A stretch of 64,000 bases of DNA from Thalassovita mediterranea (lineage in GTDB: Bacteria; Pseudomonadota; Alphaproteobacteria; Caulobacterales; Hyphomonadaceae), in assembly GCA_019448215.1 (NCBI GenBank), contig CP080408.1, forward strand, positions 744,001 through 808,000, written 5' to 3'. Under the pieces are notes generated by a model, which did no database searches, was not told where the DNA came from, and saw only the letters and a list, made by a program, of their open reading frames with translations. Below, piece by piece: positions 56,937 through 64,000 of this stretch. The position numbers and the translations under genes were made by a program. Each line of letters begins with the position of its first letter. The first letter of the stretch is position 1.

Positions 56937-57710
56937 ATGACAGACAAAAGCTCCGACCTGGACACTGCCGCCAACAAAGCCAACCAGATCTGGGGTGAAC
57001 TGCTGCCCGTGATCGCTTTTGTGGCGGTCTACAATCTGATCCGGCTGCTCGGCATCGACGTCGAGACCTCGATCGGCGGCGTCAATATGGCCATCAATTC
57101 CGATACGGCGCTCTATTGGGCGACCGGCGTGCTGATCGTCCTCACCGTCGGTTTTATCGCCCGCAGGCTGATGACCGGCGGGCGCGTGCCGCTCTTTACG
57201 CTGCTCAGCGCAGGGATCGTCGGCTCCTTCGGCATCATCGGCATCGTTCTGCAGGACAAGGGCTTCATCTATGCAAAGCCGACCATCCAGCAGCTGATCC
57301 TAGCCGCCTTCATCTTCGGCTCGCTCGCTTTCGGCACGAATATCTGGAAAGTGATGTTTAAGACGGTGTTCGACCTGCCAGACCATGCCTGGACGCAGCT
57401 TGCGATCCGCTGGGGCGGTTATTTTGTCTTCATGGCGGCCGCCAATGAGTTTGTCTGGCGCTATTTCGTGCCGCCACTGGAAGAGCCGCTCTATATTGCA
57501 GGCCTGCTCTGGGCCCCGGCGGGGGAGTATGACTTCCTCGGCATCACATTCGGCGCGCGCAATTTCGAGGATGCCTGGGCCACCTGGTGGAAGCTTGGCA
57601 CCTGGGTCATCACGCTGGCCTTCGGCGCGGCAAATGTGCCCTATACGATGAAGCATCTTCGCGACAGTGATGACGACACCGCCAAGGGCGAAAGCGAAGC
57701 TAGCGCGTAA
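56937..57710 (+). CDS. ispZ: Inner membrane-spanning protein YciB/IspZ
   Basis: A 257-residue membrane protein of the septation-protein-A family. Key stretch: FKTVFDLPDHAWTQLAIRWGGYFVFMAAANEFVWRYF (family hallmark W..L..RWG..F...A..NE..W). Five or six helices; implicated in intracellular septation and envelope synthesis. It is longer than E. coli YciB by a C-terminal soluble insertion (ITFGARNFEDAWATWW). Its last bases overlap the convergent Nudix gene by 11. Confidence 0.9.
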   Translation: MTDKSSDLDTAANKANQIWGELLPVIAFVAVYNLIRLLGIDVETSIGGVNMAINSDTALYWATGVLIVLTVGFIARRLMTGGRVPLFTLLSAGIVGSFGIIGIVLQDKGFIYAKPTIQQLILAAFIFGSLAFGTNIWKVMFKTVFDLPDHAWTQLAIRWGGYFVFMAAANEFVWRYFVPPLEEPLYIAGLLWAPAGEYDFLGITFGARNFEDAWATWWKLGTWVITLAFGAANVPYTMKHLRDSDDDTAKGESEASA

Positions 57711-58236
57711 CCTTGTCGGTATTCGGCGGGTTGCCGTAAGGCACGAAGTCCGCCTTGCCACGGGTCTCAGCATAATGCGTCAGCGCCCAGACGACCGTCG
57801 GGAAAGCAAGCTCTGACCAAGGAATATCCTTCCAGTCGAAGAGCTGCACATCAATGCTTTCCGGCCCCGCTTTGAAGTCTGACACGAGACGCGCGCGGAA
57901 CATGACCTGGACCTGCCCGATGCGCGGAATGGAATAGGTCGCCAGCATACGGTCGATATCGATGGTCGCGCAGGCTTCCTCGCGGGCCTCTCGCTGCGCG
58001 GCCTCCTCAACGGTTTCGCCAAGCTCCATATATCCGGCTGGCAGCGTCCAGAAGCCTTTGCGCGGTTCGATCGCGCGCTTGCAGAGCAGGATCTGGTCGC
58101 CCTTGGTCACGACTGAGCCCGCCACGATGCGCGGATTGCGGTAATCGACGAAGCCGCAGGTCTGGCAGATCCGGCGTTCGCGGTCATCGCCGTCAGGAAC
58201 GCCAAGCTCAAAATTCTCGCTCACTGTCTGTGTCAT
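57700..58236 (-). CDS. Nudix hydrolase with zinc-ribbon-like N-terminus
   Basis: A 178-residue Nudix hydrolase. A N-terminal zinc-ribbon half ICQTCGFVDYRNP is followed by the Nudix box GYMELGETVEEAAQREAREEACA, with the normally conserved Gly near its end replaced by Cys. The catalytic Glu residues are present. Substrate could be a nucleoside diphosphate derivative such as NADH (NudC-like ribbon) or ADP-ribose. The 3' end overlaps the tail of ispZ; the divergent MarR gene is 112 bases away. Confidence 0.87.
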   Translation of the reverse strand: MTQTVSENFELGVPDGDDRERRICQTCGFVDYRNPRIVAGSVVTKGDQILLCKRAIEPRKGFWTLPAGYMELGETVEEAAQREAREEACATIDIDRMLATYSIPRIGQVQVMFRARLVSDFKAGPESIDVQLFDWKDIPWSELAFPTVVWALTHYAETRGKADFVPYGNPPNTDKVTR

Positions 58237-58348
58237 CAGCCTGTTATTGTGTTGGTTTATTGCGGATTCACATTGATCCGCACACGGTTTGTTTCCAGAT
58301 ACTGTCTAAGAACAGGCTGGATAAAGTGAAAAGCAAGGATAGATCGAC

Positions 58349-58948
58349 ATGGCTGACCAACAAGACGCGCAGGGCTTCGATCTGTCCACATCGCCGAGCC
58401 ATCTGCTGCACCGCGCCCAGCAGGCCGCCGTCAATCTTTCGACCGAAGCGCTGGCAGCACAGGGGCTGACCCTTCGCCAATTTGCCGTCCTCGCCGCGCT
58501 CGCGAGCGAAGAAGGCCAGAGCCAGTCCAGCCTTGTCGACCGCACAGGTATTGACCGCTCCACGCTGGCCGAGATGGTCCGCCGGATGGAGGCTTCGGGC
58601 TATATCGAGCGCACCACCTCGCCAGAGGATGCCCGCGCCAAGGCGGTCTCTCTCCTTGCCAAGGGACGCGAAGTCTACGAGGCGGCGCTACCGGGCGTAG
58701 AAGCGGCTGATAAAGAATTGCTCGCCATGATCCGTTCCAACCGCCGCGCCGGCTTCATCCTGTCGCTTGCGGCCATTGGCGCACCGGAAGAAGAGCCGGA
58801 GATCGAGGAAGCCGAGACCGAAGACGCTGCCGACGCTGGCGCGGACACGTCCAAGAAGAGCAAGCCGAAGAAGTCCAAGAAGGACAAAGCGGCCAAGGCG
58901 GAAAAATCAAAGTCCGACAAGAAGAAGAAAAAGAAAAAGAAGAAGTAG
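58349..58948 (+). CDS. MarR-family regulator with lysine-rich C-terminal tail
   Basis: A 199-residue winged-helix protein. MarR core about 15-135: LTLRQFAVLAALASEEGQSQSSLVDRTGIDRSTLAEMVRRM, with wing RTTSPEDARAKAVSLL. After about residue 150 it becomes an acidic stretch (EEEPEIEEAETEDAADAGAD) and then about 40 residues rich in Lys (KKSKPKKSKKDK...) ending in nine lysines. The tail is unusual for the family and could add non-specific DNA or RNA binding. The (AAG)n-like DNA is slippage-prone. Alone between Nudix and ccmG. Confidence 0.85.
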   Translation: MADQQDAQGFDLSTSPSHLLHRAQQAAVNLSTEALAAQGLTLRQFAVLAALASEEGQSQSSLVDRTGIDRSTLAEMVRRMEASGYIERTTSPEDARAKAVSLLAKGREVYEAALPGVEAADKELLAMIRSNRRAGFILSLAAIGAPEEEPEIEEAETEDAADAGADTSKKSKPKKSKKDKAAKAEKSKSDKKKKKKKKK

Positions 58949-58955
58949 CCCCGGC

Positions 58956-59477
58956 CTAGCCGCCAAGCGCTTCTGCGACCTGCTGGCTACGCTCGACGTC
59001 CAGCGGACCGCGCACATGCAGGATGATCTGCCCATCTTCGCTGATCACGAAGGTCTCAGGCACGCCGGTCAGGCCAAAGTCGAGACCGCCCTGCCCTGAC
59101 GGGTCGACGCCGATCTGCTCGAACGGGTTTCCAAGCTCTTCCAGGAAAGCGCGCGTTGCTTCGGGTGCATCCTTGTAGGCAAGGCCGTAGACCTGCCCGG
59201 GAAACTGTTCAGCGAGCGAAGTGATATCGCCATGCTCAGCCCGGCAGGGCGCGCACCAGCTGGCAAACAGGTTCACCATGACCGGACCATCGCCCGGCGG
59301 CGTGGCGAAGCTGATCTCCTGCTCTGGCGCATCCAGCAACGTGAAGGCGCGCTCAGGGGCGCTGCGGTCAGCCTTGGCGACAAAGCTCTCATCATCCGGC
59401 TGCATCAGCTGGTAGGCGCCAAGCACGCCCAGCCCGAGCAGGAGCGCAACTGGGATGACGAGAAGCCAGCGTTTCAT
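58956..59477 (-). CDS. ccmG: Thiol:disulfide interchange protein CcmG (DsbE)
   Basis: A 173-residue membrane-anchored periplasmic thioredoxin. One N-terminal helix, then NLFASWCAPCRAEHG (Cys pair of WCxxC) and GLTGVPETFVI (cis-Pro loop). It reduces apocytochrome c heme-binding cysteines. ATG overlaps the ccmD stop by one base. Confidence 0.93.
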   Translation of the reverse strand: MKRWLLVIPVALLLGLGVLGAYQLMQPDDESFVAKADRSAPERAFTLLDAPEQEISFATPPGDGPVMVNLFASWCAPCRAEHGDITSLAEQFPGQVYGLAYKDAPEATRAFLEELGNPFEQIGVDPSGQGGLDFGLTGVPETFVISEDGQIILHVRGPLDVERSQQVAEALGG

Positions 59478-59632
59478 CAGCCCTGCTCCCGTTCGGCCTG
59501 CAGACGGTCCAGACGGCGCTTGGCGATCCGCGCGCGGATGAGCGCATAGACAAACAGCCCCACCGGCACGACCGCGCCGATCGCGTAGATGGTCCAGATA
59601 AAGGCGGCATTCTGTTCAAAGACTGGAAGCAT
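59477..59632 (-). CDS. ccmD: Heme exporter subunit CcmD (small protein)
   Basis: A 51-residue protein, easily missed by length cut-offs. One transmembrane helix (AFIWTIYAIGAVVPVGLFVY, about 9-28) followed by a basic tail (RARIAKRRLDRLQAEREQG), the typical CcmD layout. It tethers CcmABC to CcmE and releases holo-CcmE. Between ccmC (3-base gap) and ccmG (1-base overlap), in the standard order. Confidence 0.88.
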   Translation of the reverse strand: MLPVFEQNAAFIWTIYAIGAVVPVGLFVYALIRARIAKRRLDRLQAEREQG

Positions 59633-59635
59633 GGA

Positions 59636-60367
59636 TCAGGACCCCGACAGCTTGCGCGCGATGAGAACATCGCCGCGGCGGCTCCAGACCTCTGCGCGCA
59701 TCAACATCATGGTGAGGCCTGCAAAGAAGATCATGTGCGCCAGCCCGCCAATCAGGAGCGGTGTCAGATAGACAGGCGGCATGGCCGGTCCGTCGAGGCG
59801 CAACACGCTCGCATCCTGATGGATGGAGGACCAGATATCGACCGAGAACTTGATGAGCGGCACGTTGACGGCGCCGACCATGGCGAGGATTGCGCCGGCG
59901 CGCGCTGCCTTCTGGCGCGTCTCCATGGCTGCACGTAGCGCCATATATCCAAGGAACAGGAAGAACATCACCAGCACCGACATCATGCGGGCATCATCCC
60001 AGAGCCACCATGTGCCCCAGGTCGGCTTGCCCCAGATGGAGCCTGTTGCAAGGCACATTGCCGTATAGGCCGCGCCGAGCGGGGCGATGGATTTGGCCGC
60101 CATGTCGGCGAGCTCATGCCGCCAGACGAACCAGATGAGGCTGGTTGCGGCGAGGCCCATATAGCTTGCCATGGCGAGCCAGGCAGACGGGACATGGACG
60201 AACATGGCGCGCATGATGTCGCCGCCCTGATAGTCATCTTGCGGCACGACCCAGAGGCCCTGCCAGACGCTCCACACCATCAGCAGCGCGCCAACACCCA
60301 GGCAGGCAGGCGCAAGCCAGCGCGAAAGCGCCATGAAACGATGCGGATTGGCAAAAGCCCTGATCAT
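59636..60367 (-). CDS. ccmC: Heme exporter subunit CcmC
   Basis: A 243-residue membrane protein that loads heme onto CcmE. The tryptophan-rich periplasmic loop WGKPTWGTWWLWDDAR (the WWD heme-handling domain) is present, with the flanking His residues of the family. Six helices. ATG at 60367 follows GGGGAG; the longer upstream frame is rejected since it runs into ccmB. Confidence 0.93.
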   Translation of the reverse strand: MIRAFANPHRFMALSRWLAPACLGVGALLMVWSVWQGLWVVPQDDYQGGDIMRAMFVHVPSAWLAMASYMGLAATSLIWFVWRHELADMAAKSIAPLGAAYTAMCLATGSIWGKPTWGTWWLWDDARMMSVLVMFFLFLGYMALRAAMETRQKAARAGAILAMVGAVNVPLIKFSVDIWSSIHQDASVLRLDGPAMPPVYLTPLLIGGLAHMIFFAGLTMMLMRAEVWSRRGDVLIARKLSGS

Positions 60368-60389
60368 GGCTCCCCCTGATAAAGGTCTC

Positions 60390-61052
60390 TCAATCGACCG
60401 CCAAGCGCAGCGCCGCAGATGCGGCGAAAGGTGCAATCGAGAGCGCAAATAGCGTCGTGGCGCCAAGGAAAAGCAGGCTCGGCCCGCCCGGCCCCTCGAT
60501 TGTCGCAAGCGCCCCGAAGATCGCGGTCGGCACGAAGAGCGGCAGTGCGAGCAGCGAAATAAGAAGCCCGCCGCGCGCCACGCTTGCGGCGAGGGCCCCG
60601 GCAACACCGCCCCATAGGAAGAAGGCCAGACCGCCAAGCCCATAGGCCAGCATGGCAGGCACAAGCGCGCCCGGGTCGACCTGAAGCGCGATGCCGATGG
60701 GCGGGGTCAACAGGACAAGCGGCAGACCGGAGACGAGCCAATGCGCGACGATCTTTGCTGCGGCGACGAGGAAGAGCGGCGTCTCTTCCTGCGCCCAGAG
60801 TTCCAGCACGCCGTCTTCAAGGTCGGCCTGAAAAACCCGCTCCATCGAAACAAGAGAGGCAAGCGCAAGCGCAACCCAGAGAATGCCTGTGCCGATAGAT
60901 GAGAGCTGGCTCGCCTCGCTGCCTACCGTGAACGGCACCAGCATGGCCGCGCCAGCAAAGAAGCCGATTGGGAGCAGCACGCCTGCGCCGCCCGCCCAGG
61001 CCTCACCAAGCGCCTGACGAAAAGCGGCTCGAAGGGGAGATGGGCTTTTCAT
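60390..61052 (-). CDS. ccmB: Heme exporter subunit CcmB
   Basis: A 220-residue membrane component of the CcmAB ABC transporter. Six helices; PIGFFAGAAMLVPFTVG near the start and FQADLEDGVLELWAQEETPL with the usual cytosolic segment. Start overlaps the ccmA stop (ATGA). Confidence 0.92.
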   Translation of the reverse strand: MKSPSPLRAAFRQALGEAWAGGAGVLLPIGFFAGAAMLVPFTVGSEASQLSSIGTGILWVALALASLVSMERVFQADLEDGVLELWAQEETPLFLVAAAKIVAHWLVSGLPLVLLTPPIGIALQVDPGALVPAMLAYGLGGLAFFLWGGVAGALAASVARGGLLISLLALPLFVPTAIFGALATIEGPGGPSLLFLGATTLFALSIAPFAASAALRLAVD

Positions 61053-61624
61053 AGCTGCACTTCGCCGCTCGCCTGAAACGGCGCTTCGCCGTGCAGCGCT
61101 GCGATCACGGCGCCGCCAGAGGCGCGGTGCTTGTCGATGAGACCGGTAACGAGCGTCTTGCCTTGAGTATCCAGTGCAGAGAAAGGCTCATCCAGCAGCC
61201 AGAGCGGGCGATCTGCCAGCAGCAGGCGTGCAATTGCGGTGCGGCGCTTCTGCCCGGCTGAAAGAAGACGGCCCGCCACATCGAAGGGTCGCTCAATCCC
61301 CATCTGGCCCGCAATCTCTTTTGTATCTGCGCTGCTGCCCCACACCCGGCCCCAGTGCGACAGGTGCGCGCGCGGCGTTTCATGCGGCTTCAGCCCGTTG
61401 CGATGGCCGATCCAGTGATGGCGGACCGGGCGCTCCACCGTCCCCGCATCCGGGCGCGACACGCCGCCCAGCATACGAAGAAGGGTCGATTTCCCCGCCC
61501 CATTTGCCCCGCGCAGCACCAGCGCCTCACCGGCTTTCACCTCAAGCGAAAGGTCCGAGAAAAGGACGCGTTCACCCCGGATTGCGCCGAGGCTAGCTGC
61601 CCTGATGAGAAACTCAGGCGTCAT
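61049..61624 (-). CDS. ccmA: Heme exporter ATPase CcmA
   Basis: A 191-residue ABC ATPase. Walker A GANGAGKST, signature LLSAGQKRRTAIA, Walker B LWLLDEPFSALD, H-loop AALHGE. It powers release of CcmE from CcmABCD. ATG at 61624; a TTG at 61642 is possible. Divergent from acnA. Confidence 0.93.
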   Translation of the reverse strand: MTPEFLIRAASLGAIRGERVLFSDLSLEVKAGEALVLRGANGAGKSTLLRMLGGVSRPDAGTVERPVRHHWIGHRNGLKPHETPRAHLSHWGRVWGSSADTKEIAGQMGIERPFDVAGRLLSAGQKRRTAIARLLLADRPLWLLDEPFSALDTQGKTLVTGLIDKHRASGGAVIAALHGEAPFQASGEVQL

Positions 61625-61759
61625 GGCTGCGTTTTCTGCCAAGAAGTCTCATCCCCGTGCAATTGCGTATGCCGCACATCGACTATATGAGACAGGCAAA
61701 CCAGCGCAGCGCACCGGCGCGCGCCCACCGGACACATGCAAGAAGAGGTCACTCCCACG

Positions 61760-64000
61760 ATGCCATCCCTCGACAGTTTTAATTCACGCCGCACACTCGA
61801 TGTCGACGGCAAGTCATACGTCTACTACTCGCTTTCCGCCGCTGGCGAAAACGGTCTGGGCGATGTGTCACGCCTTCCTGCCTCGCTCAAGGTGCTGCTG
61901 GAAAACATGCTGCGCAACGAAGATGGCAAGACGGTCACCAAAGCCGACATCCTCGCCTTCAAGGAATGGCTCGAGACCAAAGGCGACATGAGCCACGAGA
62001 TCGCCTATCGCCCGGCCCGCGTCCTGATGCAGGACTTCACCGGCGTTCCGGCTGTTGTTGACCTTGCTGCCATGCGCGACGCGGCCGAAAAGCTCGGCGC
62101 CGATGCAGAGGCCATCAACCCGCTCGTTCCTGTCGATCTCGTCATCGACCACTCGGTCATGGTCGACTTCTTCGCCGGTCCGGACAGCTTCGAGAAGAAC
62201 GTGAAGGTCGAGTATGAGCGCAATTTGGAGCGTTATGAGTTCCTGCGCTGGGGCTCCAAGGCCTTCCGCAATTTCCGCGTTGTCCCGCCGGGCACCGGCA
62301 TCTGTCACCAGGTGAACCTCGAATATCTTGGCCAGACCGTCTGGACCAAGGAAGAAGACGGCGAGACGGTTGCCTATTTCGACACCTGCGTCGGTACCGA
62401 CTCCCACACCACCATGATCAACGGCCTCGCCGTTCTCGGCTGGGGCGTTGGCGGTATCGAAGCTGAAGCAGCGATGCTCGGCCAGCCGGTGTCCATGCTG
62501 ATCCCGGAAGTCGTCGGCTTTAAGCTGACCGGCAAGCTCGCAGAGGGCGCAACTGCGACCGACCTCGTGCTCACCGTCACCCAGATGCTGCGCAAGCACG
62601 GCGTCGTCGGCAAGTTCGTCGAATTCTACGGCCCGGGCCTCGCAAACCTGACCCTCGAAGACGAAGCCACCATCTCCAACATGGCGCCAGAATATGGCGC
62701 GACGTGCGGCTTCTTCCCGGTCGACGAAGAGACGATCCAGTACCTCTCTGACACGGGCCGTGACCCGGAACGCGTGAAGCTGGTCGAAGCCTATGCAAAG
62801 GCACAAGGCTACTGGCGCCCGGAACAGAAAGACCCTGTCTATACCTCCACGCTCGAGCTTGATCTTGGCAGCGTCGTTCCATCGCTCGCTGGTCCAAAGC
62901 GTCCGCAGGACCGCGTTCTGCTGACCGAGGCCGACAATGCCTTCCGTGACGCTCTCAGCGAGATCCGCGGCGGCAAGAAGGACCCTGACACGACGCCAAG
63001 ATCGGAAGGCGAATCCCGTTTCGTCGATGAGGGCGCACAGAACGTCTACACCGACCCCGAGGCCTATGGCGTCTCCATGCACGCGGTCGAAGGCACGGAC
63101 TTCCACATCCACGACGGCTCTGTCGTCATCGCAGCCATCACGTCCTGTACCAACACCTCAAACCCGTCGGTCATGCTGGCCGCTGGCCTTCTGGCCCGCA
63201 ACGCGCTTGAGAAGGGCCTTGGCCGCAAGCCTTGGGTGAAGACCTCTCTCGCACCGGGCTCCAAGGTGGTGACCGACTATCTTGAGCGCGCAGGCCTGCA
63301 GGACGACCTCGATGCGATGGGCTTCAACCTCGTTGGCTATGGCTGCACGACGTGTATCGGTAACTCCGGTCCGCTGCCGCCAGCCATCTCCAAGGCTGTG
63401 AACGAGAACGACCTCGTTGTCGGCTCCGTCCTCTCGGGCAACCGCAACTTTGAAGGCCGTATCAGCCAGGACGTGCGCGCGAACTATCTCGCTTCGCCGC
63501 CACTGGTTGTTGCCTATGCGATCGCTGGCTCCCTGCACGTGAACCTCACCAAGGATCCGCTCGGCAAGGACAAGGACGGCAATGACGTCTATCTCAAGGA
63601 CATCTGGCCATCCTCGAAAGAGATCGCCGAAGTCATGCGTGAAGCTGTGACGCCTGAGATGTTCTCTGAGCGCTATGGCAACGTGTTCGAAGGTGACGAG
63701 CACTGGCAGAACATCTCTGTCACCGGTTCGAAGACCTATTCCTGGCCGGAATCGACCTATGTGCAGAACCCGCCATACTTTGACGGCATGACGGTCGATC
63801 TCGACAAGGCAGAGGACGTCAAGGATGCCCGCATCCTCGGCCTCTTCGCTGACTCCATCACCACCGACCACATCTCGCCGGCTGGCGCGATCAAGCCGTC
63901 CAGCCCGGCTGGCCGCTACCTGCAGGAGCACGGTGTGGAAGTCACTGACTTCAACTCCTACGGCTCTCGCCGCGGTAACCACGAAGTCATGATGCGCGGC
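61760..64000 (+). CDS. acnA: Aconitate hydratase A (3' end outside window)
   Basis: The visible 747 codons encode most of a monomeric aconitase that interconverts citrate and isocitrate. The family is about 890 residues, so roughly 145 are missing. The 4Fe-4S cysteine ligands are seen in [10 protein letters not shown] and [10 protein letters not shown]; further blocks are [32 protein letters not shown] and [28 protein letters not shown]. The start [13 protein letters not shown] matches family openings. AGAGG lies about 12 bases upstream. Divergent from ccmA, a common linkage. Confidence 0.95.
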   Translation, partial: MPSLDSFNSRRTLDVDGKSYVYYSLSAAGENGLGDVSRLPASLKVLLENMLRNEDGKTVTKADILAFKEWLETKGDMSHEIAYRPARVLMQDFTGVPAVVDLAAMRDAAEKLGADAEAINPLVPVDLVIDHSVMVDFFAGPDSFEKNVKVEYERNLERYEFLRWGSKAFRNFRVVPPGTGICHQVNLEYLGQTVWTKEEDGETVAYFDTCVGTDSHTTMINGLAVLGWGVGGIEAEAAMLGQPVSMLIPEVVGFKLTGKLAEGATATDLVLTVTQMLRKHGVVGKFVEFYGPGLANLTLEDEATISNMAPEYGATCGFFPVDEETIQYLSDTGRDPERVKLVEAYAKAQGYWRPEQKDPVYTSTLELDLGSVVPSLAGPKRPQDRVLLTEADNAFRDALSEIRGGKKDPDTTPRSEGESRFVDEGAQNVYTDPEAYGVSMHAVEGTDFHIHDGSVVIAAITSCTNTSNPSVMLAAGLLARNALEKGLGRKPWVKTSLAPGSKVVTDYLERAGLQDDLDAMGFNLVGYGCTTCIGNSGPLPPAISKAVNENDLVVGSVLSGNRNFEGRISQDVRANYLASPPLVVAYAIAGSLHVNLTKDPLGKDKDGNDVYLKDIWPSSKEIAEVMREAVTPEMFSERYGNVFEGDEHWQNISVTGSKTYSWPESTYVQNPPYFDGMTVDLDKAEDVKDARILGLFADSITTDHISPAGAIKPSSPAGRYLQEHGVEVTDFNSYGSRRGNHEVMMRG

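Noticed and set aside
61868-63112. A 414-codon frame antisense to acnA
   Set aside because: The plus strand encodes a clear aconitase with both iron-sulfur cysteine motifs.

Overview
The window comes from the chromosome of an alphaproteobacterium, most likely a marine member of the Hyphomonadaceae/Caulobacterales side of the class. The grounds are the gene order rpsT-dnaA-dnaN-recF near gyrB, the large NAD-specific glutamate dehydrogenase, a ccmABCDG operon back to back with aconitase, a TonB-dependent receptor paired with a beta-propeller phytase, and a cluster of GANTC (CcrM-type) sites in front of dnaA. Base composition is high GC with dense coding, except for one local low-GC patch. I see no rRNA, tRNA, CRISPR array or insertion sequence with a recognisable transposase.

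Layout. 1-8.4 kb: 3' part of NAD-glutamate dehydrogenase, an AI-2E family permease with a YrhK-like partner, a small HTH regulator plus membrane protein behind a palindromic operator candidate, and a HerA-like ATPase. 8.5-16.7 kb: TonB receptor and phytase (phosphate scavenging from phytate), a DUF2891 protein, an aldehyde dehydrogenase, a peroxiredoxin-like protein and a lipoprotein. 16.7-29.5 kb: an HSD10-like dehydrogenase, then an envelope/ribosome cluster (LpoA-like lipoprotein, rsmI, yraN, BON-domain lipoprotein) with the same linkage as the E. coli yra region, followed by a YbaY-META lipoprotein, fasciclin protein, gshB, comM, a soluble hybrid histidine kinase and an AmpG-like permease. 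29.5-39.7 kb: malic enzyme, mutS, a DASS-type anion transporter, gamma-glutamyltransferase and an enoyl-CoA hydratase. 39.9-50.3 kb: the replication block rpsT-dnaA-dnaN-(small membrane protein)-recF, a GAF/HWE-type kinase, a second crotonase, a secreted protein and gyrB. 50.3-52.5 kb: the accessory patch, with a low-GC orphan gene fused to the end of gyrB and then a DUF559 (Vsr-like nuclease) gene bracketed by two direct copies of a 135-bp double-hairpin repeat. 52.5-64 kb: small secreted proteins, a possible structured RNA, a DMT exporter, a flippase, ispZ/yciB, a Nudix hydrolase, a MarR regulator with a lysine tail, the cytochrome c maturation operon ccmA-B-C-D-G and the 5' part of acnA.

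How it fits together: most of the window is core housekeeping (replication initiation, topology, mismatch repair, TCA and cytochrome biogenesis, glutathione, envelope upkeep). The parts that stand out are the repeat-DUF559-repeat cassette beside gyrB, the divergent motifs in the resident DnaA with its GANTC-rich upstream region, a nested-helix RNA candidate near 54.4 kb, and several translationally coupled but uncharacterised small genes. Functions are assigned from sequence motifs read by eye; no database search was run.
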